Shown here: piece by piece, positions 36,664-45,106 of the stretch | Layout: every line of letters begins with the position of its first letter | Position numbering within the stretch: the stretch's first letter is position 1 | Assembly: GCA_905188195.1 (NCBI GenBank) | Contig: CAJJKY010000012.1 | Location: 15,076 to 79,075, forward strand | Length of the DNA: 64,000 bases | DNA from: Streptococcus parasanguinis | Lineage (GTDB): Bacteria > Bacillota > Bacilli > Lactobacillales > Streptococcaceae | Reading direction: 5' to 3' | The notes under the pieces: generated by a model | Databases searched by the model: none | What the model saw: the letters and a program-made list of their open reading frames with translations, nothing else | Told to the model about the DNA's origin: nothing | Position numbers and translations under genes: made by a program

Positions 36664-37188
36664 TTAAAAGCCAGAATGTTCTTTCAAATACTCCTCTTCT
36701 TCCTTGGTCGAAGGCCGTCCTAAGATGGCATTCCGATGTGGATAACGCCCAAATTGTTGAAGAATGTCCATGTGCATCTTCTCATACTTCAAACGCTTTT
36801 CTAAGCCCGGTTGATCAAATAGGCGCAGAGCTTCTTCATGAATGGTTAAAGATTCCGAATGCATAAAGGGCATGTAGAAAAAGCCTCTTTGTACAACTGG
36901 TAATTCTTGAGCTTGTGTTAGGCCTTCTTGGGCCAAGACCAAGGCCAGGGAATCTGTCGCAAAAGCTTGGGCAGTCCCTCGAAAAATATTGCGAGGAATT
37001 TGGTCCAAGAGCAAAATCTCTGCTAAACGCCCTTCTGCCGTAGCCCGCCAGTGAAACAATTCCCCACGACTGGCCTTCCAATAAAGTTCCTCAAAGCGCT
37101 CCCGCATTTCTTGATCCAGTGCTTCTGATTTTTTGAACCAATCCTCTGGCTTCAACTCTTCGAACCAGAACCTTATCACTTCCTTCAT
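36664..37188 (-). CDS. DUF924 family protein
   Basis: A 174-residue soluble, all-helical protein with the DUF924 landmarks FWFEEL, ILLLDQIPRNIFRGT, FFYMPFMHSE and FGRYPHRNAILGR. It starts 3 bases after the larE stop and is probably co-transcribed with larR-larE, although no lactate-racemase role is known. Biochemical function of the family is unclear. Confidence 0.88.
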   Translation of the reverse strand: MKEVIRFWFEELKPEDWFKKSEALDQEMRERFEELYWKASRGELFHWRATAEGRLAEILLLDQIPRNIFRGTAQAFATDSLALVLAQEGLTQAQELPVVQRGFFYMPFMHSESLTIHEEALRLFDQPGLEKRLKYEKMHMDILQQFGRYPHRNAILGRPSTKEEEEYLKEHSGF

Positions 37189-37191
37189 TGC

Positions 37192-38040
37192 TTAACCTGC
37201 CATAATTTTTTCTTTTGTTTTTTCATCCAATGCATCATTCATCCGGCCGTACTTATATCCAGCCAAATCCAAGGCTACATAGGTAAATCCGATTTTTTTC
37301 ATGTAGTCATTGATCTTGTCATGCAGTTGGATGGCTTTAAGCAGATGGTCTTCTTCCACTTCGATGCGCGCCAAGTCTCCATGCACACGCACACGGACTT
37401 GCTCAAAGCCAAGTCCTACAAGGAACTCTTCCCCTTCAAAAACCCGTTGTACATTTTCTGAAGTGATTTTCACTCCGTATGGGAAGCGTGAGGCAACGCT
37501 ACAAGATGGCACCTTATTCCAATTGGAGACCCCTCTTTCCTTGGCCAATTGACGAATTTCTGTCTTATAGAGGCCGGCTTCTTGCAAGACACTGCGGACA
37601 CCCGCTTCGTCCCGAGCCTTGATACCAGGGCGAAAATCGTCGATATCATCCATAATATTGCCGTCTACCAATTGCTTAAAGCCCAGTTCTGTAACTGAAT
37701 CCTTAATAGTTTGGTACATCAATTGTTTGGTGTAATACCAAATATTGGGCGTATTGGCAGCAATCCGTGGATCACTCAATTCTCTCATTTCCAGTCCAAG
37801 CACAGGTGCTCCTAGCTGATCGGCCAAGTCGAGCGCTAGATCGAATTCTTCATTTGAAAACATCTCAGAGTTCACGACGGCCGCAATAACATTGTCAGGT
37901 CCCAAGGTATCCAAGGCCACCTTCAAGAGATAAGAGCTGTCAATCCCACCTGAATAGGTAACGGCTACCTTTCCGATTTTTCGTAAAATATCTTGTAATT
38001 TTTCTTCTTTTTCTTTTCTGATTTGTGCTTCTGTTGCCAT
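37192..38040 (-). CDS. larE: LarE, sacrificial sulfur transferase for the nickel-pincer cofactor
   Basis: A 282-residue PP-loop ATPase that gives sulfur to the pyridinium precursor of the LarA cofactor. The ATP loop is TYSGGIDSSYLL (29-40). Cys180 in VPSCSVASRFPYG corresponds in position to the sacrificial cysteine (Cys176) of the Lactiplantibacillus enzyme, so the cysteine-donor rather than iron-sulfur form is expected. The start at ATG 38040 lies one base after the larR stop, behind GGAAGGGAG. Confidence 0.93.
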   Translation of the reverse strand: MATEAQIRKEKEEKLQDILRKIGKVAVTYSGGIDSSYLLKVALDTLGPDNVIAAVVNSEMFSNEEFDLALDLADQLGAPVLGLEMRELSDPRIAANTPNIWYYTKQLMYQTIKDSVTELGFKQLVDGNIMDDIDDFRPGIKARDEAGVRSVLQEAGLYKTEIRQLAKERGVSNWNKVPSCSVASRFPYGVKITSENVQRVFEGEEFLVGLGFEQVRVRVHGDLARIEVEEDHLLKAIQLHDKINDYMKKIGFTYVALDLAGYKYGRMNDALDEKTKEKIMAG

Positions 38041-38041
38041 C

Positions 38042-38707
38042 TTAGAATAGCTCCCTTCCGATAAATTCTTCAATCCGTTCATTATCCAAAATCACGATCT
38101 TTTGCTGTCGAATATCCAAAACACCTTCTCGTTTTAATTCATTGAGAATGCGATTGACACTGTTTCGCGTCGAAATCCCACAAAAACCGGCAATATCTTC
38201 ATTGGTAATGTTGAAATCAATCAAGAAGCCGTCTTCTTGCTCCACACCAAACAAACTGCTTAGTTTTTGCAAATGAAAACAAACCGCCCCTTTTTTACCA
38301 TTCATCATCATATACTGCTGAGACTCCATACTTTCAGACAGTTTATTACGATAATAGTCCCTCACATAGTCCTGCAGCTCTTTATGCTCTTTGACAAAAT
38401 TCCAAAACTTGACCCGAGGAATACGATAAAAACTTGCTTCTTCTGTCTCCACTCGCACATTGAAAGGTGAGTCTGTATAGTTGGATACCTCATCACGAAT
38501 CAAAGAGACAATGTCAATGGCTTTTAGATAGGAAAAGTTAAACTCACGTCCATCACGCATGATGACACTGGTCTTGACCACACCTTCTTTCAAGATGTAG
38601 ATGTAATCCTCTTTGATCCCACGATAGGAGAGGTAACTATGGTATTTTTTCTTGACGATCGGCGTTCGCCTCTCTTCCAAAAATTTCACTAAAAATTCTG
38701 AATTCAC
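38042..38707 (-). CDS. larR: LarR, Crp/Fnr-family regulator of lactate racemization
   Basis: A 221-residue regulator. The N-terminal cyclic-nucleotide-type beta barrel (about 1-125) includes the YIYILKEGVVKTSVIMRDG turn. The C-terminal winged helix-turn-helix (about 150-215) includes NEDIAGFCGISTRNSVNRIL. No Fnr cysteine cluster is visible. The start is GTG 38707 behind GGGGAGG. The 19-bp palindrome between this gene and larA is the obvious binding site. Lactate as effector is inferred from the lar context. Confidence 0.85.
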   Translation of the reverse strand: MNSEFLVKFLEERRTPIVKKKYHSYLSYRGIKEDYIYILKEGVVKTSVIMRDGREFNFSYLKAIDIVSLIRDEVSNYTDSPFNVRVETEEASFYRIPRVKFWNFVKEHKELQDYVRDYYRNKLSESMESQQYMMMNGKKGAVCFHLQKLSSLFGVEQEDGFLIDFNITNEDIAGFCGISTRNSVNRILNELKREGVLDIRQQKIVILDNERIEEFIGRELF

Positions 38708-38782
38708 GACGGTTTTTCCTCCCCATCTGCTCTTTCTTGAAATCACACTAATGATACACCTGTTCTTGTTTTTTTATGTCAT

Positions 38783-38801
38783 CATTTGTTGACAACAAAT
38801 G
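38783..38801. promoter_or_regulatory. Perfect 19-bp palindrome, likely LarR operator
   Basis: CATTTGTTGACAACAAATG has two 9-base arms about a central A, in the larR-larA intergenic region. It is centred about 37 bases upstream of the larA -10 (TATACT, 38827-38832), which has no -35 of its own. That is the usual place for a Crp/Fnr-type activator. Confidence 0.75.
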
Positions 38802-38867
38802 GCACACACCTCTTTTAAAAAAGAATTATACTATAAGTATCAGTATTAATAAAGGAGATCGCAAATA

Positions 38868-40142
38868 ATGGTAGAAATTAAATTACCGTACGACAAAAAG
38901 ACGATTGTTGCAAAGATTCCAGATGAAAACTTTGCTGGTTTGTTAGAGTCAAAAGCGGAAAACTTCCATAACCCACTGTCTGAAGAAGAAACTGTTGAAC
39001 GTTCAATGGATAACCCTATCGGCAGCCCTACTTTGGAAGAACTTGCTAAAGGCAAAAAAGACATCGTGTTGATCAGTTCTGACCACACTCGTCCCGTTCC
39101 TTCTCACATCATCACTCCAATCATTTTGCGTCGTATTCGCTCAGTTAACCCTGATGCACGTGTGCGTATCTTGGTTGCTACTGGTTTCCACCGTCCTTCA
39201 ACTCGTGAAGAATTGATCAACAAATACGGCCAAGAAATCGTTGACAATGAAGAAATCGTTATGCACATTTCAACAAATGACGATGATATGGTTAAAATCG
39301 GTCAACTTCCTTCAGGTGGTGATTGTATCATCAACAAGATCGCTGCTGAAGCTGACTTGTTGATAGCAGAAGGATTCATCGAATCTCACTTCTTTGCTGG
39401 ATTCTCAGGTGGACGTAAATCAGTCCTTCCAGGTATTGCCTCATACAAGACTATCATGGCGAACCACTCAGGTGACTTCATCAACTCTGATAAAGCACGT
39501 ACTGGTAACCTTGACCATAACCCAATCCACGAAGATATGCTTTATGCTGCTCGTACTGCAAACTTGGCCTTCATCGTCAACGTTGTATTGGACGGCGAGA
39601 AACACATCATCGGATCTTTCGCTGGGGACATGGTTGAAGCCCACAAAGTTGGTTGTGACTTCGTTGCAGACTTGGCACATGTATCTAAGATCGAAAGCGA
39701 CATCACAATTTCTACAAACGGTGGTTTCCCACTTGACCAAAACATCTACCAAGCTGTTAAAGGGATGACTGCAGCCGAAGCTTCTAACAAAGAAGGCGGA
39801 ACAATCATCATGGTTGCTGGATGTGCAGACGGTCACGGTGGAGAAGGTTTCTATCGCAACCTTGCTGACGTAGAAGATCCAAAAGAATTCTTGGAACAAG
39901 CTATCAATACACCTCGTTTAGAGACTGTCCCAGACCAATGGACTTCTCAAATCTTGGCACGTATTTTGGTACACCACCATGTTATCTTTGTATCTGACCT
40001 TGTAGATCCTGCTTTGATTACAGGTATGCACATGGAACTTGCAACTTCATTTGATGAAGCACTTGAAAAAGCCTTTGCACGTGAAGGAAAAGATGCTAAA
40101 GTAACAGTTATCCGCGACGGACTTTCTGTCGTTGTTGAATAG
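38868..40142 (+). CDS. larA: LarA, nickel-pincer lactate racemase
   Basis: A 424-residue enzyme interconverting D- and L-lactate. All known key residues are present and at the same numbers as in Lactiplantibacillus plantarum: His108 (ATGFHRP), His174 (FIESHFF), Lys184 (SGGRKSVLPG, the covalent cofactor attachment) and His200 (MANHSG). Codon use is biased, as in a highly expressed gene. AAAGGAG precedes the ATG. Confidence 0.96.
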   Translation: MVEIKLPYDKKTIVAKIPDENFAGLLESKAENFHNPLSEEETVERSMDNPIGSPTLEELAKGKKDIVLISSDHTRPVPSHIITPIILRRIRSVNPDARVRILVATGFHRPSTREELINKYGQEIVDNEEIVMHISTNDDDMVKIGQLPSGGDCIINKIAAEADLLIAEGFIESHFFAGFSGGRKSVLPGIASYKTIMANHSGDFINSDKARTGNLDHNPIHEDMLYAARTANLAFIVNVVLDGEKHIIGSFAGDMVEAHKVGCDFVADLAHVSKIESDITISTNGGFPLDQNIYQAVKGMTAAEASNKEGGTIIMVAGCADGHGGEGFYRNLADVEDPKEFLEQAINTPRLETVPDQWTSQILARILVHHHVIFVSDLVDPALITGMHMELATSFDEALEKAFAREGKDAKVTVIRDGLSVVVE

Positions 40143-40150
40143 AATCAAAC

Positions 40151-40918
40151 ATGGATTTTCAACCCAATCTAGAACAGACACTCCGTTCTTTACAAGCAGG
40201 TCATCTCTCCGTTGAGGATGCGCTTGAGCAAATCAATGGAGTTAAAGAACTAGGGTATGCAGCAATTGATACTGACCGGCAACGTCGCAACGGCTTCCCT
40301 GAGGTCGTATACGGCGAAGGAAAGACAGTTGAGCAAATTGAAGGGATCCTGCAATTTCTTTCAGAAAAAGAATTGCCGATCCTCACAACAAGGGTCTCTC
40401 TCCAAAAGGGAGAGGCTCTTTCTCAGCGCTTTCCGACTGGCCACTATTATCCAGAAGCTCGCTGCTTCGTTCTCAACTCTAAAAAAGAAGAAGCCGATCC
40501 TGAACACTACATTGCGGTCGTCACAGCAGGGACAAGTGATGTTCCTGTTGCAGAAGAAGCTGCAGTCACTGCAGAAACCTTTGGCCATTCGGTTCGCCGA
40601 ATCTATGATGTGGGAGTCGCCGGCATCCATCGCCTCTTCAATCGCTTAGAAGAGATCCAAAAAGCCAGTGTGATCATCGTGATTGCTGGTATGGAAGGAG
40701 CTCTTGTCAGTGTCGTAGGAGGTCTTGTGGATGTGCCTGTGATTGCCGTTCCAACTAGTGTTGGATACGGCAGCAACCTTCAAGGGCTAACGACCTTGAT
40801 GAGTATGTTGACCTCTTGTGCTTCTGGAGTCACCGTCGTCAATATTGATAACGGATTTGGTGCAGCTTATTCAGCATGTATGATCAATCGACTCAACCAC
40901 AATCGAAAGGAAAACTGA
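40151..40918 (+). CDS. larB: LarB, cofactor biosynthesis carboxylase/hydrolase
   Basis: A 255-residue protein that carboxylates nicotinic acid adenine dinucleotide and releases AMP, the first step in the nickel-pincer cofactor. The C-terminal two thirds is AIR-carboxylase-like (TAGTSDVPVAEEAAVTAE, AGMEGALVSVVGGL). Cys223 in LTSCASGVTVVNIDNG is in the place of the reactive cysteine. It lies 8 bases after larA and overlaps larC by one base (TGATG). Confidence 0.94.
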   Translation: MDFQPNLEQTLRSLQAGHLSVEDALEQINGVKELGYAAIDTDRQRRNGFPEVVYGEGKTVEQIEGILQFLSEKELPILTTRVSLQKGEALSQRFPTGHYYPEARCFVLNSKKEEADPEHYIAVVTAGTSDVPVAEEAAVTAETFGHSVRRIYDVGVAGIHRLFNRLEEIQKASVIIVIAGMEGALVSVVGGLVDVPVIAVPTSVGYGSNLQGLTTLMSMLTSCASGVTVVNIDNGFGAAYSACMINRLNHNRKEN

Positions 40919-42261
40919 TGACCAGTCTATTTTTAGAACCTTTTTCTGGAATAAGTGGCGATATGCTCAACGGTCTTCTTGTGGACCTTGGGGCAGATGT
41001 CGAACTTCTTCACACAGAACTCGAAAAACTGGGAGTGGATGGTTTTCACCTCCACGTTCATCGCGTCGCAAAAAGTGCAATTTGGGGAACTGATTTCGAT
41101 GTTCACCTTCACCACGGGGAGAAAGATACGGGGATTGAAGGTGATTTTGATCACGATCATGAACACCATCACGATCATGAACATCATCACGATCACGAAC
41201 ATCATCACGATCACGAACATCATCACGATCACGAACATCATCACGATCATGAACACCATCATGACCATTCCCATGCGGATGCCCGCAGTTATGCAGACAT
41301 CCACGAATTGATTGTCGCTTCTCAGTTGAGTCCTTTTGTGAAAGAAAAGAGCCTTGCAGTCTTCCTCGACATTGCAAAGGCTGAAGCAGCTGTGCACAAC
41401 ATGCCTGTTGAGCAGATCCATTTCCACGAGATCGGTGCCATTGACTCGATCGTCGATATCGTTAGCTTTTTCATCCTAGTGGAATCGCTCGGGATCGACA
41501 CAGTCTACTCCACTCCTCTTACTGAAGGAAGTGGAACGATTTCAGTGGCCCATGGGGAAATGCCTGTTCCGGTTCCCGCTGTCATGCAGTTGAGAAAGGA
41601 ATCAACCATTCCGATTACTCAAGACTTCACAGTCAAAACGGAGTTGATTACTCCAACAGGGTTAGCCCTCCTTAAAGCATTGTCCCCAATCTTTGAACCA
41701 ATCCCCTCTCACCTTTCCATCGAAAGTGTTGGCTATGGATTTGGTAAAAGAGAGACTGGAAAATTCAATGCTTTACGCGGTTCGCTATTGAGAGAAGACA
41801 CCTCTCACAGCACCACTGTTGTTCATCGCACGGAAGATCAAATTGTTGAGATCACTACTACGATCGATGATCAAACTCCAGAGCAACTCGGTTATATTAT
41901 TCACCGTTTCCTGGATGCTGGAGTTTTAGATGTCTACTATCGTAGCGTCGTAATGAAAAAGAATCGCCCTGGCTTTGAGTTGATTCTCTTGATTCAAGGA
42001 AGTCAGTTGGAAGATTTTTCAACCCTTTTGTTCAAAGAAACCAGTACCATTGGTTTTCGATACCAACAAGTTGACCGCAAGGTCATGCAACGTCGATTTG
42101 AACAAATCGATACGGAATTTGGAACCGTTACGGTTAAAATCAATCAGTACGGATCCATCACTAAGAAGACTCTTGAATACGAAGACTGTCAGCGTATTGC
42201 TAAGGAGATGCAGTTGCCGATTCAAGAAGTTTATCACCAATTACAAAAATATATTTATTAA
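40918..42261 (+). CDS. larC: LarC, nickel insertion enzyme, single-frame form
   Basis: A 447-residue CTP-dependent nickel cyclometallase. The start at 40918 gives FLEPFSGISGDM, the family N-terminus. A histidine-rich insert (about 77-121) contains six DHEHHH units, likely nickel binding. VHFHEIGAIDSIVDIV-type residues follow. In L. plantarum full-length LarC needs a programmed frameshift between larC1 and larC2; here the whole protein is one uninterrupted frame. Confidence 0.94.
   Translation: MTSLFLEPFSGISGDMLNGLLVDLGADVELLHTELEKLGVDGFHLHVHRVAKSAIWGTDFDVHLHHGEKDTGIEGDFDHDHEHHHDHEHHHDHEHHHDHEHHHDHEHHHDHEHHHDHSHADARSYADIHELIVASQLSPFVKEKSLAVFLDIAKAEAAVHNMPVEQIHFHEIGAIDSIVDIVSFFILVESLGIDTVYSTPLTEGSGTISVAHGEMPVPVPAVMQLRKESTIPITQDFTVKTELITPTGLALLKALSPIFEPIPSHLSIESVGYGFGKRETGKFNALRGSLLREDTSHSTTVVHRTEDQIVEITTTIDDQTPEQLGYIIHRFLDAGVLDVYYRSVVMKKNRPGFELILLIQGSQLEDFSTLLFKETSTIGFRYQQVDRKVMQRRFEQIDTEFGTVTVKINQYGSITKKTLEYEDCQRIAKEMQLPIQEVYHQLQKYIY
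41155..41262 (+). repeat. Six 18-bp tandem repeats encoding DHEHHH in larC
   Basis: Six consecutive copies of GATCAYGAACAYCATCAY differ only at wobble positions; three (41191-41244) are identical. Copy number could change by slippage in steps of six residues without loss of frame. Confidence 0.9.
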
Positions 42262-42281
42262 TTTAGGAGACATTTATTAAC

Positions 42282-42995
42282 ATGACACATCAATTACTTG
42301 CAGAAGTTATGAGTACAGCTTTGATGATTATCTTCGGGGTTGGCGTACACTGTGACGACGTTTTGAAGAAAACAAAATATGCTGGAACTGGACACTTATT
42401 CGCGATCACTACATGGGCATTCGGTATCACTGTCTGCTTGTTCGTCTTTGGCGGTGTTTCAATGAACCCTGCTATGGCTTTGCTTAAAGTCCTTCTTGGT
42501 AAATTGACAATCGCTCAATTCTTCCCAATCGCAATCGCTGAAATGATCGGTGCTTTCCTTGGAGCTTTGATTGCCTACTTTATGTATGCTGACCACTTCA
42601 AGATTTCTGAAGGTCAAATTGATGGTGTTGCTATCCGTAACATCTTCTCAACTAACCCTAACTGCCGTAACCTTCCACGTAACTACTTCGTCGAAGCGTT
42701 CGCAACATTTATCTTCTTGACATCAATCATGGCTGCTGAACACGCCAACGAAGCAATGCTTCCATTCACTGTTGGTTTGATCGTTTGGGCTATCGGTATG
42801 GGTCTTGGTGGTACTACAGGTTTCGCGATGAACCAAGCGCGTGACCTTGGACCTCGTTTCGCTTACCAAATCTTGCCAATCAAAGATAAAGTAAACAACG
42901 ACTGGCAATATGGTCTTCTTGTACCAGGTACTGCTCCATTTGTTGGTGCTGTCCTTGCCTTCTTCTTCATCCGTTACTTCCTTGGAATCATGTAA
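42282..42995 (+). CDS. larD: LarD, lactate/glycerol channel of the GlpF family
   Basis: A 237-residue aquaglyceroporin with six hydrophobic helices. The first pore motif is canonical NPA (SMNPAMALLKV). The second is NQA (FAMNQARDLGPR), with the conserved ARDLGPR still present. It is the last gene of larABCD and in related loci moves lactate across the membrane. TAGGAGA precedes the ATG. Confidence 0.9.
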   Translation: MTHQLLAEVMSTALMIIFGVGVHCDDVLKKTKYAGTGHLFAITTWAFGITVCLFVFGGVSMNPAMALLKVLLGKLTIAQFFPIAIAEMIGAFLGALIAYFMYADHFKISEGQIDGVAIRNIFSTNPNCRNLPRNYFVEAFATFIFLTSIMAAEHANEAMLPFTVGLIVWAIGMGLGGTTGFAMNQARDLGPRFAYQILPIKDKVNNDWQYGLLVPGTAPFVGAVLAFFFIRYFLGIM

Positions 42996-43017
42996 TGAGT
43001 TGATCAAAGAATCATTC

Positions 43018-43048
43018 AAAAGCAAGCATCGAAAGGTGCTTGTTTTTT
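43018..43048 (+). terminator. Terminator of the larABCD operon
   Basis: GCAAGCATC and GGTGCTTG pair with one mismatch around GAAA, followed by TTTTTT. Confidence 0.8.
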
Positions 43049-43132
43049 GATTCCTTCATTTTCCGAAGCCGTCCATAAAATGATATAATGGACAAAGCAA
43101 ATCATGAAAGAAACAAAAGAAGGAAGAACGAC

Positions 43133-44305
43133 ATGACTCATTTTCACACCATTGTCATCGGTGGTGGCCCAGCAGGTATGATGGCGACCATTGCCAGCGC
43201 CTCTTATGGCCAACCTACGCTACTGATCGAAAAAAATAAAAAGCTGGGTAAGAAACTTGCAGGTACCGGAGGGGGTCGCTGTAATGTCACAAACAACGGG
43301 ACCTTAGACGATTTGATGGCCGGTATCCCTGGAAATGGCCGTTTCCTTTACAGTGTGTTTTCCCAATTTGATAATCATGATATCATCCAATTTTTTACCG
43401 ATAATGGCGTCAAGTTAAAAGTCGAAGACCATGGCCGGGTCTTTCCTGTTAGTGATCAATCTCGCACCATTATTCAAGCCTTAGAAAATAAGATTCTTGA
43501 GCTTGGTGCTAGCATTGCCACCAACTGTGAAGTGGTCTCTGTCACCAAGCCAGAAGACGTCTTCATCGTCAAATCAGCTGAAAACACTTGGACAGCTGAT
43601 AAGCTGATCGTTACGACTGGAGGCAAATCCTACCCTTCTACCGGCTCTACTGGCTACGGACACGAAATTGCCCGTCACTTCAAACACACCATCACCGATC
43701 TAGAAGCGGCAGAAAGCCCTCTTTTGACAGATTTCCCACACAAGGCCCTCCAAGGGATCTCTCTGACAGATGTGACCCTCAGCTACGGTAAACACATCAT
43801 CACACACGACCTTCTCTTTACCCATTTTGGACTTTCTGGCCCTGCAGCCCTTCGGATGTCCAGCTTTGTTAAAGGCGGGGAAATCTTATCTCTGGACCTC
43901 CTTCCGACTACTTCTTCTCAAGACTTAAAAGACTTTCTAGAAGAGCATCGAGAAAAGGCCATTAAAAATAGCCTCAAAGCCCTGCTTCCTGAACGATTAG
44001 CTGATTTCTTGGCGCAAGGATTCCCTGAAAAAGCCAAGCAACTCACTCCTCTTCAAACAGAAGAGCTCATTCAAAAGATCAAAGAGCTACCTATCCCCGT
44101 CACTGGGAAGATGTCACTAGCCAAATCCTTTGTCACCAAGGGTGGTGTCAGCCTTAAAGAAATCAATCCTAAAACCCTAGAAAGTAAGCTCGTTCCTGGA
44201 CTCCACTTTGCAGGAGAAGTCCTCGATATCAATGCCCATACAGGCGGTTTTAATATTACAGCCGCCCTCTGTACCGGTTGGGTAGCAGGGAGCCTTCATT
44301 ATTAA
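43133..44305 (+). CDS. HI0933/YhiN-family flavoprotein
   Basis: A 390-residue FAD-dependent oxidoreductase of unknown substrate. The N-terminal dinucleotide fold is HTIVIGGGPAGMMATIASA. GKKLAGTGGGRCNVTNNG, the family box LIVTTGGKSYPSTGSTGYGH (shown to its ends) and the C-terminal FAGEVLDINAHTGGFN also fit. ATG 43133 has AAGGAAG 9 bases upstream; a longer frame from 43088 is less likely. Confidence 0.9.
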   Translation: MTHFHTIVIGGGPAGMMATIASASYGQPTLLIEKNKKLGKKLAGTGGGRCNVTNNGTLDDLMAGIPGNGRFLYSVFSQFDNHDIIQFFTDNGVKLKVEDHGRVFPVSDQSRTIIQALENKILELGASIATNCEVVSVTKPEDVFIVKSAENTWTADKLIVTTGGKSYPSTGSTGYGHEIARHFKHTITDLEAAESPLLTDFPHKALQGISLTDVTLSYGKHIITHDLLFTHFGLSGPAALRMSSFVKGGEILSLDLLPTTSSQDLKDFLEEHREKAIKNSLKALLPERLADFLAQGFPEKAKQLTPLQTEELIQKIKELPIPVTGKMSLAKSFVTKGGVSLKEINPKTLESKLVPGLHFAGEVLDINAHTGGFNITAALCTGWVAGSLHY

Positions 44306-44306
44306 A

Positions 44307-44340
44307 AAAAACGAACTCGATTTTCCATCGAGTTCGTCTT
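44307..44340. terminator. Bidirectional terminator between flavoprotein and lipoprotein genes
   Basis: ACGAACTCGA and TCGAGTTCGT form a perfect 10-bp stem with a 7-base loop, with an A-run before and TTTTT after. Confidence 0.88.
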
Positions 44341-44341
44341 T

Positions 44342-45004
44342 TTATTGTTCTTTGGTTAATGAAAAGCGGAAATCGTTGTATTTGGTGTAGTCAAATTCTG
44401 TATTGAGATCCGTTGTAAACACAATCGGTGTATAGTGTCCTTCTTCCAAGATAAAACCAGGTTCAAATCGGAAGTTTGCTCCACCTAGCCCTGTGATCCC
44501 AGGAAGCAAGGCATCAGCTCCATCAAAGCCTTCAACATTCCAATAATAGATATTGCCTGTTGCTTGGACTGCTCTTGCTGTATAGGTCGCTGTCCGAGTC
44601 GGTTCGCTATCATTTTTGAAGCTAACCACTGTTGTCACATTTCCATTGGCATCCACTGTCATTTTAATCGCATCTGCTTGTGGGCTAGATCCTACCCAAG
44701 TTCCCACCAATTCTGCAGGGACAGTAGCTTGCGTCGTAGTAGACGCATTCTCAGTCTTACCAGAGTCTTTTGAAGCTGTCGCGCTACTTGCTTGAGTCGA
44801 AGAGCTAGCTGTATCGTTTGCCTGAGAGGAAGATGCTGCACTCTTTTTGCTAGTACTTTTGGCTTTTTTCTCTACCTTGCTGGTAGATGCTTTTGCGGAT
44901 GAGGTAGCTGTCTTTTTATCCTTTGCACCACAACCACCGAGAGCTAGACCAAGTGAAGCAGCCACCAGAACAGCGGCACTCCAACGGAAGATTGATTTTT
45001 TCAT
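44342..45004 (-). CDS. Lipoprotein with Ser/Ala/Thr-rich linker
   Basis: A 220-residue exported lipoprotein. The signal peptide ends in LALGGC, so Cys25 would be lipidated. A low-complexity linker rich in Ser, Ala, Thr and Lys (about 30-95) spans the wall. The folded domain (about 96-220) starts ELVGTWVGSSPQADAIKMTV, a lipocalin-like opening. Function unknown. Its promoter is overlapped by a 31-bp inverted repeat, so it is probably tightly regulated. Confidence 0.82.
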   Translation of the reverse strand: MKKSIFRWSAAVLVAASLGLALGGCGAKDKKTATSSAKASTSKVEKKAKSTSKKSAASSSQANDTASSSTQASSATASKDSGKTENASTTTQATVPAELVGTWVGSSPQADAIKMTVDANGNVTTVVSFKNDSEPTRTATYTARAVQATGNIYYWNVEGFDGADALLPGITGLGGANFRFEPGFILEEGHYTPIVFTTDLNTEFDYTKYNDFRFSLTKEQ

Positions 45005-45033
45005 ACGATTACCTCTTTATCTTTCTGACTCCC

Positions 45034-45076
45034 ATTATACCTCAATTATTACAAAAATCAAGTATTTTTGTAATAA
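45034..45076 (-). promoter_or_regulatory. Lipoprotein promoter covered by a large palindromic operator
   Basis: The inverted repeat has two perfect 13-base arms, TTATTACAAAAAT and ATTTTTGTAATAA (45046-45058 and 45064-45076), with a 5-base spacer. On the minus strand TTGATT (45056-45061) and TATAAT (45034-45039), 16 bases apart, form the promoter. The repeat covers the -35, which suggests repression. The regulator is not identified. Confidence 0.65.
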
Positions 45077-45106
45077 TTGTAATTTTTCTGTAACATATTT
45101 TTCCAT

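Noticed and set aside
41155..41262. CRISPR-like array of short repeats
   Set aside because: Tandem 18-bp units without spacers, in frame within larC; a coding repeat.
40933..41427. Long minus-strand frame opposite larC
   Set aside because: It is a shadow of the histidine repeats (low-complexity MVF/VIVMM peptide) without a ribosome site.
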